Origin: Planctopirus ephydatiae
Lineage (GTDB): Bacteria > Planctomycetota > Planctomycetia > Planctomycetales > Planctomycetaceae
Direction of reading: 5' to 3'
Length of the DNA stretch: 64,000 nucleotides
NCBI RefSeq assembly: GCF_007752345.1
Contig: NZ_CP036299.1
Location: forward strand, 1,565,001-1,629,000
The translations under genes and the position numbers were made by a program. How positions within the stretch are numbered: position 1 is the first letter of the stretch; every line of letters begins with the position of its first letter. This document shows positions 36,839 through 46,210 of the stretch, piece by piece. Below the pieces are notes generated by a model, which worked only from the letters and a program-made list of their open reading frames with translations, was not told the origin of the DNA and did not search any database.

Positions 36839-37915
36839 TTAGAATTCGCCAGTGACTTCGCCACCAGCACGAGTTCCCAGAGCACCCCAAACGCCATGTG
36901 GGCTGGGCCCGCCAAGGGTGTTGGCCGTGGCACCCAGGCTGCCGGCATCGATGTTGTCGGAGATGAACCGGACAGCACCATCAGCCATCAGGGCATGGAC
37001 ACCACCTGTGTGGAAACTGCTGGCCGAGAGAACGCTGCTGACGGCATCCGATGTGGTGTTGCCATCGTTGGTGCAGGATGGCGAGTTAGGGGAGAGAATC
37101 GGAGTGAAGCCCACATTCTCAGCCTGAGCATCAGCCCAAGAAGAGCTGAACCTACCTTTAACGTTCGTCGTTGTTGTAAATCGACGATTGGCACTGACGG
37201 CAGCAACTGAAGTCACGCAAGAGCCAGGATTCGTCGTAATTGTCGTAACGTTACACAGAGTCGATTCGCGAAAGTCAGCGTTGGACTTGCCATTCAAACC
37301 GAAATTTGCTGCGCATCTTTCTGCCATGGCGAGTGTATTGCTCGTACCGTCCGTCACATCCCGAACGCCAAAGGTCGCATTACAGGCAAACAATCCATTG
37401 CTTCGAGTTTCATCGCGATTGTTCGTAATGAAGTCGCCCATGTTGAACGCATAATTCACAGTTCCGCGTGGCTGGATCACAACGGGATCAGATGGGCACT
37501 TGAGAGCAGCAATATTCATGTTGTAACCACTCCAACCACTCCACGGCGCTGCTCCGCCTGGCGCCACCGGAACAGGGGTGGCCGCTGGATTGCCCGCTTC
37601 AATGCTATTGTAGAAGGGTGCCTGGTCGAGATAGGGTAGCAAAGAGATCATGCCCGAACGACGGTTATAGTTTCCGTCATTTCGAGAAGCATCACCGTTT
37701 CCGCGTGTGCCCCCTTTGCGATAGACAAAGGAGCCAAAGACATCGTGGTAGTTGTGCAGGGCGAGGCCCAGTTGCTTCAGATTGTTACGGCACTGTGTAC
37801 GGCGAGCCGCTTCTCGGGCCTGCTGGACGGCGGGAAGGAGCAACGCAATCAGGATGGCGATAATGGCAATCACCACCAGCAGTTCAATGAGCGTAAATCC
37901 AGAGCGTTTCGACAT
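36839..37915 (-). CDS. DUF1559 prepilin-like protein
   Basis: A 358-residue secreted protein with a type IV prepilin / type II pseudopilin N-terminus: [20 protein letters not shown], the G-F-T-L-I-E cleavage site and a long hydrophobic helix, then [17 protein letters not shown]. The globular part is DUF1559, ending in the typical [18 protein letters not shown] block. Planctomycete genomes carry many of these; they are thought to build surface or periplasmic pseudopilus-like structures, unproven. The start at 37915 has AAAGG upstream; the frame is open to 38008 but without pilin-like sequence. It ends at a strong terminator. Confidence 0.93.
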   Translation of the reverse strand: MSKRSGFTLIELLVVIAIIAILIALLLPAVQQAREAARRTQCRNNLKQLGLALHNYHDVFGSFVYRKGGTRGNGDASRNDGNYNRRSGMISLLPYLDQAPFYNSIEAGNPAATPVPVAPGGAAPWSGWSGYNMNIAALKCPSDPVVIQPRGTVNYAFNMGDFITNNRDETRSNGLFACNATFGVRDVTDGTSNTLAMAERCAANFGLNGKSNADFRESTLCNVTTITTNPGSCVTSVAAVSANRRFTTTTNVKGRFSSSWADAQAENVGFTPILSPNSPSCTNDGNTTSDAVSSVLSASSFHTGGVHALMADGAVRFISDNIDAGSLGATANTLGGPSPHGVWGALGTRAGGEVTGEF

Positions 37916-38300
37916 GAGATCAACCTTTATCGATGGGACTAGGAGAGAAGGCGGCAAGAAGAGCCGTAGAATCACTAGGGAATTGTATCGGAAACCACGA
38001 CAATTCAACAGACTAAAACATCAAAATGTGTCGGTGTATTTGCTGGGGATTTGAGAGTTTTCCCTGATGGAATCCCCAAGATTGCAGGAACATCAACCTT
38101 CATCAAATCAGATTGAACTGCTAGAATACGTAAGTTTTATTGGCAAAAGATTATTCCGGGAAACGACTTACGGCGAAATTTTCACCACAGAATTCCGTGT
38201 TTTCATATCGACTCAGTGCTGCATTTGATTCCCGTGCTGATCAAAATCCTTAGACTCTGCCAACGACCTGAACTGACAGATCCGCTCGGAGAATCCCTGC
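37916..38300. promoter_or_regulatory. Divergent intergenic region
   Basis: These 385 bases lie between the DUF1559 gene (minus) and the FlgG-like gene (plus). On the minus strand TACAAT at 37987-37982 is a good -10 candidate about 66 bases before the start, with only a weak -35. On the plus strand TTGAAC (38113) and TTTATT (38136) are spaced by 17. Both are tentative. Confidence 0.35.
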
Positions 38301-39866
38301 ATGAGCAACGAATCACCGAGTCCACAAAAATCCGCCCCGGACACCCAGAGCTCCCAATTATTAATCTTGACGAAAGTTCTTATCGTTTGTGCATCCACAA
38401 TTGGAGTGCATATTGCGTTGCTGAATCTATGGCCTCATGCCGAGAGCTTTCCCGCAAGACATCGACCAGCCGACGATGCGCGGGCTTCCGCATTTGCTGA
38501 GAGCCGTCAGGCAGCAAAGTTCTCTGAAAAGGAGGCGGCACTTTCTGGCAGCAGGATGCTCGCCAGTACGGGATCGCTGACGAATCATTCCTCTGGCGGA
38601 ACCGAACCACGCATTTCCGAACCTGCACCGTTCCAGCCTCACGCATCCCCGTTGCCTCTTTCTCAGGCAGACAGCAGCCCTCCCGCTGAGTTGCCGCTGA
38701 AAGAACCCGCGACCTTGCCGGATCTTCCTCTGGATTCCTTGGTGCAAGAGCCGAATTCACCGTCCAAAGCTCCCCAAGCTTCATCGAATCTCAACGCCCC
38801 TCGTTCACCACGTGAAATGGCGGCTCGCCAACAGCGTCTCGACGTCATCAAAAAAGAGTTGCCTAGCGCCAGCGAAGACGAACTCAATATCTGGGTTGAT
38901 CAGTTCCAGGACGTCCCTGTGGAATCGCTAAGAGATCTCATTCGGCTGAGGCAGCAGTTCCCTGTGGGATTGCCGAAATCTTCCATGGAAATCGGCTCTC
39001 AGAATTTCGGGATTCCAGGAAACTCGGATCAACAGTCAGGCAAAGACATCCAAGTAATCCCTTCGCAGCCCGATGGGACATTTTCCGGAGAATTTGGCAG
39101 CCACCAGATCCCTGCTCCTTCCAGCGGTGAGGTCTTACGCACAGCCGATGTGATCGAAGCGGTGGCCCCGGAAATTCGAGTGCTTCGTGCAGCGCAGCAG
39201 ATTCATCGCCAGAATATGGCTCAGGCGAAGACAATTGGTTATCGCCGCCGGGTGGTACAACTCCAAAGCCATGGCACTCAACATGCAGATCAAGTGCCGA
39301 CTTTGAACACGACCATCGACCCAACACCCGGCGAATGGATCATTACCGATAGACCCCTGGATCTGGCGATTCAAGGCTACGGCTGGTTTGTTGTGCGGCA
39401 TGATCAACAACAACTGCTGACACGGGTGGGCCATCTCGTCTGGAATGAACACAGGCAACTCGCGGTCGAGATTGGCACAAAGTCGTATCCGCTCGACCCG
39501 CCCATCGTCGCTCCTGAAGGCTGCACACAACTGCTGATTGAGGAGACTGGCAACGTTCAAGCCGCCACAGCAGGGAGTGAACTTTCTTCGCTGGGTGTGA
39601 TTGTTTTGGCCACAATCCCCGATGCGACTCAGCTTCAGGAAAAAGTGCCCGGGTTGTTTGCGACAACTGGCAAATCGGGAAACTTGACCTTGCATACCGC
39701 AGAGACGGCTCGATCTGGTAAGCTGATTGCAGGCCGGTTGGAACAATCCAACGTGAACTCCGAATTGGAATTGCAGTTTCATCGAGATCTGGATGATCAG
39801 ATCAGTTTGCTGCGAACCGCCTGGGAAGAATCGTTGTCGAGATTGAACTGGTCAAGAAATGAATAA
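38301..39866 (+). CDS. Membrane-anchored protein with FlgG-like rod/hook module
   Basis: A 521-residue protein. Residues 20-41 (LLILTKVLIVCASTIGVHIA) form one membrane anchor. About 240 residues rich in Pro and Ser follow, with a helical stretch (REMAARQQRLDVIKKELPS). From about 295 the sequence follows the flagellar rod/hook pattern: QNMAQAKTIGYRRRVVQLQ (compare 'NlaNanT.GyK'), GEWIITDRPLDLAIQGYGWF (compare 'tgr.LDvAI.G.GFF'), LLTRVGHLVWNEHRQLAVE (compare 'ytR.G.f..d..G.Lv'), YPLDPPIVAPEG and, at the end, GRLEQSNVNSELELQF (compare 'G.LE.SNV...'). No other flagellar gene is nearby and the anchor is foreign to FlgG. It may be a lineage-specific envelope protein derived from a rod protein. Confidence 0.7.
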   Translation: MSNESPSPQKSAPDTQSSQLLILTKVLIVCASTIGVHIALLNLWPHAESFPARHRPADDARASAFAESRQAAKFSEKEAALSGSRMLASTGSLTNHSSGGTEPRISEPAPFQPHASPLPLSQADSSPPAELPLKEPATLPDLPLDSLVQEPNSPSKAPQASSNLNAPRSPREMAARQQRLDVIKKELPSASEDELNIWVDQFQDVPVESLRDLIRLRQQFPVGLPKSSMEIGSQNFGIPGNSDQQSGKDIQVIPSQPDGTFSGEFGSHQIPAPSSGEVLRTADVIEAVAPEIRVLRAAQQIHRQNMAQAKTIGYRRRVVQLQSHGTQHADQVPTLNTTIDPTPGEWIITDRPLDLAIQGYGWFVVRHDQQQLLTRVGHLVWNEHRQLAVEIGTKSYPLDPPIVAPEGCTQLLIEETGNVQAATAGSELSSLGVIVLATIPDATQLQEKVPGLFATTGKSGNLTLHTAETARSGKLIAGRLEQSNVNSELELQFHRDLDDQISLLRTAWEESLSRLNWSRNE

Positions 39867-39932
39867 ATCTACCCCTGCGTTCCTCTGTGGAGTGAATTCA
39901 TAGAGATCGGTTTTTTGCGGGATCTGCCACTT

Positions 39933-41060
39933 ATGGCCAAAAAGCCGAAACCTCAACTGCGGGCTAATCTGCTGAAGAACCGCAGCACGCGGCAACGCAA
40001 AAATGATTTCACCAGAGATGTGGAGGTCGATGCTGACCGCGTTTTCGAATTGAAATCGAGCGAGCGTGTTCGCGGCCGCAATGAAATGAGTCGCAAACGG
40101 ACCATCAGCGGCGCCACGCTGGATGGAAACCGGATCGTGCTCGAGATTGATCCCGAAAAGGCACTTTATGGTCGAGTCCTCTCTTCCGTGGGATCGACTC
40201 AATGCACTGTCCAGGTTGAAGATGGCCGCCGATTCATGTGCAGTGTCCGGCGCATCGTCAGAACAGTCGCCCGCGAAACCCGCAATGCCGTCGTGGCGGG
40301 CGATAAGGTCTGGATCACAGCCTCTGATGAGACAACGGGTGTGATTGAGCGAGTCGAACCCCGCGAAGGAGTCCTTTCCCGCGGGCACCAGAATCGCGAG
40401 CACATTCTGGTCGCGAACGTGAGCCAGATGCTCATTGTGGGCTCGGCAGCGCAGCCGAATCTGAAGCCTGCGCTCATTGATCGTTTTCTCGTCAGTGCCG
40501 GTAAAGGAGGCGTACACCCGATTGTCTGCGTCAATAAAATCGACCTGGTTGATCCCGTCGAGTTGGTCTCACTTTTGGGTTGGTATTCCCAGATTGGCTG
40601 CGATGTCGTGATGACCAGCGTGACCACTGGTTATGGTGTTGATCGACTGCGGCAACTGCTCAAAAATGAACAGACGGTGTTTGCCGGGCAGAGCGGTGTG
40701 GGGAAATCGAGCCTGCTCAATGCTGTTCAGCCCGGATTGTCTCTCCAGACCGGCCAGGTGAGTGAAGTCACGCAGAAAGGCAAACACACAACTCGGTACA
40801 CCCAACTCTTGCCACTGATTGAAGGTGGCTGGGTTGTCGATACGCCCGGCATCCGGCAGATGGAACTCTGGGATGTGCGACCGGAAGAGATCGAAGGCTA
40901 TTTTGTAGAGTTTCGCCCCTTTGTGGCTTTGTGCCGCTTCCCCAGTTGCCGGCATTATCGGGAAGAAGACTGTGCCGTAATTCGGGCTGTGCAGATGGAT
41001 CTGATCCCACGAGTACGCTACGAGAGCTATCTGCGAATGATGCTGGGCGACGACGCCTGA
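39933..41060 (+). CDS. rsgA: Ribosome small-subunit-dependent GTPase A
   Basis: A 375-residue circularly permuted GTPase that assists late 30S maturation. Order as in the family: basic N-terminal extension, OB-fold (residues about 60-125), then the permuted G-domain with G4 NKIDLVD before G1 GQSGVGKSSLLN and G3 DTPGIRQM, then the zinc knuckle CRFPSCRHYREEDCAV. The extension of about 60 basic residues is longer than in E. coli. ATG at 39933 is preferred; a TTG at 39915 is in frame. It follows the FlgG-like gene by 66 bases. Confidence 0.95.
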   Translation: MAKKPKPQLRANLLKNRSTRQRKNDFTRDVEVDADRVFELKSSERVRGRNEMSRKRTISGATLDGNRIVLEIDPEKALYGRVLSSVGSTQCTVQVEDGRRFMCSVRRIVRTVARETRNAVVAGDKVWITASDETTGVIERVEPREGVLSRGHQNREHILVANVSQMLIVGSAAQPNLKPALIDRFLVSAGKGGVHPIVCVNKIDLVDPVELVSLLGWYSQIGCDVVMTSVTTGYGVDRLRQLLKNEQTVFAGQSGVGKSSLLNAVQPGLSLQTGQVSEVTQKGKHTTRYTQLLPLIEGGWVVDTPGIRQMELWDVRPEEIEGYFVEFRPFVALCRFPSCRHYREEDCAVIRAVQMDLIPRVRYESYLRMMLGDDA

Positions 41061-41098
41061 AATACTTCATTGCAGAAATGAGTCATTGCAAACCTTCA

Positions 41099-41716
41099 TT
41101 AACTCGTCGCAGTCATATTCGATTCAGAAAAGTATTTCTGGAACTGCCCGCTAGTGAAAGTGAAGAGGCTTTCCCAGTCCTCTTGGCGATCCATTTGGGA
41201 GCGTGTCAGGATTACAAAAGTAGGTCCACCGCGAATTCTTAGAGCGATAGCGTTCCGGTTCGATTGATAAAGATCAAATCGCTGCCATGCAATTCGTGAA
41301 GTAGAGTCCGGATAGATGAGCCAGACAGCTTCATCAGCAATAACAGTGGTTCCAACCTCAAATATGCCTAGCCCCTTTTCTGCCATCGTCGTGAAATATC
41401 GCTTGTTTTTACGGTTTGGCAGAAAAATCCAAATTACCATGATACCTGTCAAAACAAAAAACAGAATCCGGCTTTCGAAATGAGCAATTGAGCTGAACTG
41501 AATGGCGATGAACGAAATCGCAGCCGCTAGAACAATGCACCAAAAAAGAAGATTCAAAGACTGACTATTCCCTCCGGCTGCCAATTGGTAGCCGGAACAC
41601 GCATCATCCACGCTGGGCGGCTTCTGGATGACAAAACGGGGCAGATCTTGTTTCAGTGTGAAGCTATCGATCAGTAGATCATCAATGTTAAGAGATGAGT
41701 GATTAGGATTTGGCAT
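41099..41716 (-). CDS. Membrane protein with two TM segments, function unknown
   Basis: A 205-residue protein. An N-terminal polar part of about 55 residues leads to two membrane helices (LLFWCIVLAAAISFIAIQF and ILFFVLTGIMVIWIFL) separated by a short loop. The C-terminal cytosolic part (GLGIFEVGTTVIADEAVWLI, WQRFDLYQSNRNAIALRIR, GPTFVILTRSQM) resembles the YcxB-like C-terminal domain. No function is known for that domain. The 3' end faces rsgA. Confidence 0.6.
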   Translation of the reverse strand: MPNPNHSSLNIDDLLIDSFTLKQDLPRFVIQKPPSVDDACSGYQLAAGGNSQSLNLLFWCIVLAAAISFIAIQFSSIAHFESRILFFVLTGIMVIWIFLPNRKNKRYFTTMAEKGLGIFEVGTTVIADEAVWLIYPDSTSRIAWQRFDLYQSNRNAIALRIRGGPTFVILTRSQMDRQEDWESLFTFTSGQFQKYFSESNMTATS

Positions 41717-41797
41717 TTGAATGCTCAGGAAGATACGTTATATAAGCCCCGTAGAAATCTACCCAAAACATTGCAGTGAGTCCCCAAAGCTCCACAT

Positions 41798-42766
41798 CTA
41801 AGCATCCAGTAGCTTGCGGAGTTCTTCCACGTAGCGTGGGATGGCTTCATCCGGATTCTCGCTCGCTTCATACTCGAGGATGAGATAGCCCTGATAGCCG
41901 GCATTCTTCAGGATGGAAAGAATGCGTGGGATATCGGCCAGTTCCTTCTTGCCGTCGGTCTTGAACATTTCGACCTTGAGCTGCGCATTGATCGCGAAGG
42001 GGGCGATTTTTTCGAGATCGGCATAAGGATCCGCTGTGCGAAAGTTCCCGCTGTCAAAATTGATCCCCAAGAAAGGTGAGGCGGGAACCGCGTGGTAGAT
42101 CTTGAGGAGCTGCTCGGGTGTGGCGGTAATCCCGCCATGATTTTCCAGTGCCAGGCAAACTCCTTTGGTGGCAGCATATTCAACCGCTTTGGTGATCCCC
42201 TTCACACAGCGTTCGAAGGCAATTTCTTCGGTGTCTCCTTTAGCAACTTTCCCGGCAAAGATACGAATGACGGGTGCCCCCAACAGAACGGCGTTGTCGA
42301 TCCACTGCTTCGTCATCGCCATCTGGGCCTCGAGAGCCGGGCCTTCGGGAAGACAGAAGTCGTTCCCAATGGCTGTGCCCGTAATATCAAGACCTTTACG
42401 GAAGGCCTGGTTTTTGCGGGCGTAGAGGTACTCTGGGGATACATCTTTAGGGAAGTAGTAGCTTGTCAGTTCGCAGCCATCGAGGCCGAGCGATGCGCAA
42501 TAGTCGATGAACGTCGGGATCGTCGCTCCTTGGGGGGGTGTCTTTTCATCCCAGCCTTTAGCGAGCCGGGCATTCCAGGAATAAGCCGCAAGCGACAAGC
42601 GGGTCTTCTTCTTGAGTAAGTCGCTGGCGGGAACTGCAGGTTCGCTAGCCAGAAGTGAACCTGTCGCAGCAGACATGCCGGCTGTTGCCGCAGCAGCGAT
42701 TGTCAAACCCTGTGTGAAATCGCCAAAAAACTGCCTGCGGGAAGAAATGGGGAGGTTTTCTGGCAT
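41798..42766 (-). CDS. Sugar phosphate isomerase/epimerase family protein, Tat-exported
   Basis: A 322-residue TIM-barrel protein of the xylose-isomerase-like / AP-endonuclease-2 superfamily. The leader SSRRQFFGDFTQGLTIAAAA contains twin arginines, so export is likely. The barrel part shows KTRLSLAAYSWNARL, DGCELTSYYFPKD, VIRIFAGKV, LALENHGGITATPEQLL, FLGINFDSGNF and GYLILEYEASENPDEAI; the Glu, Asp and His residues in these strands are the usual metal ligands. Planctomycetes have many such proteins, probably for sugar or inositol catabolism; the substrate cannot be read. AGGGAA precedes the ATG. A PfkB kinase gene lies just upstream on the same strand. Confidence 0.88.
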   Translation of the reverse strand: MPENLPISSRRQFFGDFTQGLTIAAAATAGMSAATGSLLASEPAVPASDLLKKKTRLSLAAYSWNARLAKGWDEKTPPQGATIPTFIDYCASLGLDGCELTSYYFPKDVSPEYLYARKNQAFRKGLDITGTAIGNDFCLPEGPALEAQMAMTKQWIDNAVLLGAPVIRIFAGKVAKGDTEEIAFERCVKGITKAVEYAATKGVCLALENHGGITATPEQLLKIYHAVPASPFLGINFDSGNFRTADPYADLEKIAPFAINAQLKVEMFKTDGKKELADIPRILSILKNAGYQGYLILEYEASENPDEAIPRYVEELRKLLDA

Positions 42767-42883
42767 GCGGGTATTCCCTGGTGATGTTTCAGTGTGAGCG
42801 GGCCTGCAGATTTCAATCGTACAAACTGCAATGAACGCATTGGAAGGATCAAAGTATGACAGCCAGCGGTTAGCGAATCCAAA

Positions 42884-43933
42884 TCATTCAAACGAAAGTG
42901 AGCCGTGTTGCTCCTGCCATTGACGAAATGCTGCAAGAACCTGCGCAGGTGTCGCGGTTCCCGTGGCTCCCAATTGCTGGACAGTCACCCCCGCGACCAG
43001 ATTGGCCACAATAGCAGCATCGATCACAGAACCGCCAGAAGCGAGAGTCAGCACCGCACCGGCTGTGGCTCCGTCGCCTGCCCCTGTGGGATCAACCGGA
43101 CCTGTGACCTTCAAGCCCGGAATGAGCAGCTGTTTGGGATCACTGACGATGATCCCCTTTTCGCCCAAAGTTACGAAGACAGTCGCACCTGTTTCGGCCC
43201 GCAAGCGAGGGACGACGGGGTTCAAATCCTTCTCATCAAGCTCGTCGCCAGGGAGTGGCTTGAATCGTCCGACCGCTTCGAACTGATTGGGCTTAATGAT
43301 GATATTGCGGAAGTGACGCACATTCCGTCGGCTATCGGCCCAGAAAGTCACTTTCGGAAATCGAAGTGCCAACTCAGCAAGGACATCTCGCATCGACGAT
43401 GTGATGACGCCTGTGTTCTGAATTTCCACCTGATCCATAATGATCAACGCATCGACTCGCGGCAAAATGTGTGTGAGTGCCGACGTAAGTTGTGCAATGA
43501 CCGATTGCGGTGTCGGATGACGATTTCGCACATCGTAACGGTGCATTTCTCCCTGCAGGCCCGGGATATGAATTTCGGTTGGCTTAATGCTGGTGGGTGT
43601 GCGGATTTCAGGGCAGCGCAGCAGGCCATCCGTCGAGCAACCCAGCTTCCTCAACCCTTGATGGAGATCGTACCCTTCGCCATCATCACCGATAGCTCCC
43701 AGTGCATAGAGTTCCCCGGCACCTAACGCTGCCAGATTGTTGATCACTGTCCCCGCAGCACTGGGGCTACGGCGGACACCGACCACCTGATGGGCTTTGC
43801 GACCTGTCTCCTGACTTGTTTCCAAGAGTCCAGAATCAATCTCAAGGTACTTATCGAGAAAGAAATCTCCCAGAACTGCAATACGCCGCAAGGGGAACTC
43901 GCAAAACAGTTTTTGGAGATCCTCGATGTTCAT
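42884..43933 (-). CDS. PfkB family carbohydrate kinase (RfaE1-like)
   Basis: A 349-residue ribokinase-fold kinase. Seen: RRIAVLGDFFLDKYLEI near residue 18, the sugar-binding glycine pair region GVRRSPSAAGTVINNLAALG near 52-71, FWADSRRN and IIIKPNQFEAVGR in the middle, TLGEKGIIVSD, and the anion-hole/catalytic motif GPVDPTGAGDGATAGAVL near 280, with the catalytic Asp. The overall pattern is closest to the kinase half of heptose-7-phosphate kinases (RfaE/HldE), but no nucleotidyltransferase half is attached, so substrate is uncertain. It is probably co-transcribed with the isomerase-like gene downstream. Confidence 0.88.
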   Translation of the reverse strand: MNIEDLQKLFCEFPLRRIAVLGDFFLDKYLEIDSGLLETSQETGRKAHQVVGVRRSPSAAGTVINNLAALGAGELYALGAIGDDGEGYDLHQGLRKLGCSTDGLLRCPEIRTPTSIKPTEIHIPGLQGEMHRYDVRNRHPTPQSVIAQLTSALTHILPRVDALIIMDQVEIQNTGVITSSMRDVLAELALRFPKVTFWADSRRNVRHFRNIIIKPNQFEAVGRFKPLPGDELDEKDLNPVVPRLRAETGATVFVTLGEKGIIVSDPKQLLIPGLKVTGPVDPTGAGDGATAGAVLTLASGGSVIDAAIVANLVAGVTVQQLGATGTATPAQVLAAFRQWQEQHGSLSFE

Positions 43934-44027
43934 ATTTCAATTCCGAATGAAGGCAGCTGTCGATTGGTTACGAAACAACATCGGATAGGCCAAGATGTTC
44001 GTTAAGATTAACTGATTACGCCCATTT

Positions 44028-44291
44028 ATGGTAATCGCAACAGCAGAATCCCAGAAAGGTGACCGCGTGATTTCTCAAGAACTGGCCATGGGTCTGGCAC
44101 TGATCGGGATGGGACTGTTTTTCCTGCAGCGGGCTGTATGGATTGTGGCAGAAACCCGAAAGGGGCAATGGCTCAAAAGTCGTCTGGGGGAGGATCGAGC
44201 TGTGATGACCGTCCGCCTCATTGCCATGAGCTTTGCTCTGATGGGTGGACTGCTGGCTGCCGGTGTGATTGAACCATTGCGCTGGGAGTGA
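44028..44291 (+). CDS. Small membrane protein, two TM segments
   Basis: An 87-residue protein with two predicted membrane helices (LAMGLALIGMGLFFLQRAVWIV and VRLIAMSFALMGGLLAAGVI) joined by a basic loop with KGQWLKSRLGEDRA. No family recognised. The ATG at 44028 has no ribosome site; an in-frame GTG at 44067 preceded by AGGTGA could be the true start, giving about 74 residues. It is divergent from the PfkB gene. Confidence 0.55.
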   Translation: MVIATAESQKGDRVISQELAMGLALIGMGLFFLQRAVWIVAETRKGQWLKSRLGEDRAVMTVRLIAMSFALMGGLLAAGVIEPLRWE

Positions 44292-44612
44292 ACTGACTGA
44301 GTCAGAAGTGCGAGATTCCTTAAGGCCGGTTCGGCCAGGATACTCTCGTTGAGCGACGCTTGGGTGAGGCCTGTGATAAGAGCTGGACAGTTCTTTGGCC
44401 CGTGGGAGGGGGCTGTCCGCCATTTCACGCACTGATAGGCCGAATGCTGTTCAAAAGACTCTTTGCTTCCCGGGAATGCTAGAAACGAAAAACTCCCGGC
44501 AGCCACGCAAAGTTTGGTGCCGGGAGATGGGCTTTTCGGATTGCAAATTCAATAAGCCGTCAGTTGGTGAGCGCCATCAAGGTCTGGTCTCAAGCTCGAC
44601 ATGATCAGCTGC
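44292..44612. other. Intergenic region with a terminator
   Basis: These 321 bases hold the terminator at 44493-44526 and no gene that I can support. Confidence 0.4.
44493..44526 (-). terminator. Rho-independent terminator
   Basis: A 9-bp stem CTCCCGGCA / TGCCGGGAG has a 16-base loop. Read on the minus strand it is followed by GTTTTTCG, ending the Ala-repeat protein gene about 90 bases past its stop. Confidence 0.75.
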
Positions 44613-45797
44613 TTAGTTTCCATTTCCCTGATTGTTGGAATTGGTTGCTGCGGTTTGAGGTTGAGGCAAACTGACGAGCACCCAGCGTTCGGTCTTGCCA
44701 CGTCGATGAATGAGTACGGGAGCATCACCATCGGTCAGATTCTTTAGACCCGCTTCCATATAGAAACCTTCGGAATCACCAACAGTCCACGCGGCCCGCT
44801 GTGTTTGTGGATCAACCATTCCATGAATCAGCTGAGTGTTGTCAGAAACGAGTTCTGTATAGTTTCCTCGTAACACTCCCTGTTTGTTGATCGCCAACTG
44901 CACTGTCAACTGAGGCTGCTGGTCTTCTGAAGGAACCAGGGCGAAGACGCCCAGCGGCAACCAGTCATCGGCAGGTGTTGTTGTAGCGTTTCGTCCATTA
45001 TTAGCCATTTGTGCTGCCTGCTGACTGTATGCCGCAGCACTCCCTGCCACCTGGCCATTCACGACAACCATCTGGTTTTCATAATTGACGTTGTCGCCGT
45101 ATCCGTAGGACACAGCAGCGTTCGTCTGGTAGCCACAGTGAGCTGCCACTGCTGCGTGGCTGGCATTGGTATAGGCCGCATTCGCTGGCCAGTTGGGTGC
45201 TGCCCATGCCGCCTGATTGTCTCCATGCCATTCTGGACTGTACAGGCTGGGGTGATCGAATGAGTCTCTTACGGCCGCATAACCCGCTGCGCCGGATGCG
45301 GCTGGCTGATTGTTTTTCGCTGCCGTAGCGCCAACAGCAGCTCCCTGGGCACCGGACATTGTCGGTTGATTTCGATTGGCAGCAGCTGCCCCGGCGGCAG
45401 CGCCTTCCGCTCCAGAAGCCGTGGGCTGATTTCGACGCGATGCGGCAGCACCTGCGGCTGCATCCTCAGTACCCGTTGGATTGGATGATTTGTTTTTATT
45501 CGCTGCCGCTGCGGCCCCCTGTGGATTGTTGGCATTGAAAGGATTTTTCTTGTCCTCATTGCCCGGCAAATCCCCCTGGCTGCTGCCAGGTTTTTTGCCT
45601 GAAGGCGAAGACCACGCTCCACCCGGAGGCTTGCTGCCAGATTTCTCTGCGGAAGAGCTTGATCCACCCGGGCGGCCGCCACCCGATTTATCTCCACCGC
45701 CGCCTTCCCCACCGCGTCCTCGCTGCTCTGCGGAAGCTGAAGTCATCGCGAATACCAGAGTCAATAACATCATCAGTAGAGTCGCTCGATGTCGCAT
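44613..45797 (-). CDS. Secreted Ala/Gly-rich repeat protein
   Basis: A 394-residue exported protein with a signal peptide (HRATLLMMLLTLVFAMTSASA). Residues about 25-90 are Gly/Ser/Lys-rich. Residues about 90-180 hold at least three imperfect repeats of about 21 residues of the type 'GAEGAAAGAAAxxRNQPTAS'. The C-terminal 200 residues are Asn/Ala-rich, then a compact beta-type domain (LPLGVFALVPSEDQQPQLTV, GVLRGNYTELVSDNTQLI, ERWVLVSLPQPQ). I do not recognise the domain. The start at 45797 (MRHRATLL) has AAGGGA six bases upstream; the frame opens at 45947 but without a better start. It is followed by a clear terminator. Confidence 0.7.
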   Translation of the reverse strand: MRHRATLLMMLLTLVFAMTSASAEQRGRGGEGGGGDKSGGGRPGGSSSSAEKSGSKPPGGAWSSPSGKKPGSSQGDLPGNEDKKNPFNANNPQGAAAAANKNKSSNPTGTEDAAAGAAASRRNQPTASGAEGAAAGAAAANRNQPTMSGAQGAAVGATAAKNNQPAASGAAGYAAVRDSFDHPSLYSPEWHGDNQAAWAAPNWPANAAYTNASHAAVAAHCGYQTNAAVSYGYGDNVNYENQMVVVNGQVAGSAAAYSQQAAQMANNGRNATTTPADDWLPLGVFALVPSEDQQPQLTVQLAINKQGVLRGNYTELVSDNTQLIHGMVDPQTQRAAWTVGDSEGFYMEAGLKNLTDGDAPVLIHRRGKTERWVLVSLPQPQTAATNSNNQGNGN

Positions 45798-46210
45798 CAC
45801 GTGTCCCTTAATCATTACCCTGTGATCACAATGCCAGAAGCTCTCGTCGACGACCAAGGGTAAACATCGCTGAAGACTGATCGAATAGCCCCGTAGAAAA
45901 TGACGGGGTTGAGATCCGAGAAGCGACGATTTACGAATCTTGAGCAACTTGGGTTTATGACATCCAGACTAGAGCGATTTAACCTCGAGTTCGCAAGGAG
46001 CACTGAAAGAACTTTTGATGACGGTATTGGCTGATCATTAATCGCTGCTGGCACTTACCAGCTTATCGATAGGGTTGTTATTAATAGCCTGTTTATAAAT
46101 GATCGTGTTGATGATGAGTTAAAAGAGAAAGCCAGTGGTCTCTATGTCAGAGAAACCACTGGCCTTAAGCGATTGATCAGCCGATATGCGGTGCGGGACT
46201 CAATTAACTC
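45798..46210. promoter_or_regulatory. Intergenic region between two minus-strand genes
   Basis: It holds the terminator of the LTXXQ gene at 46121-46166 and, nearer 45800-46000, the presumed promoter of the Ala-repeat gene. No gene seen. Confidence 0.4.
46121..46166 (-). terminator. Rho-independent terminator
   Basis: Stem CCAGTGGT / ACCACTGG (46132-46139 with 46155-46162) is extended by CTCT / AGAG. Read on the minus strand it is followed by TTTCTCTTTT. It ends the LTXXQ-protein gene. Confidence 0.75.

Noticed and set aside
43215-43235. GGGTTCAAATCC resembling a tRNA T-arm
   Set aside because: It lies inside the PfkB kinase coding sequence and no cloverleaf can be formed.
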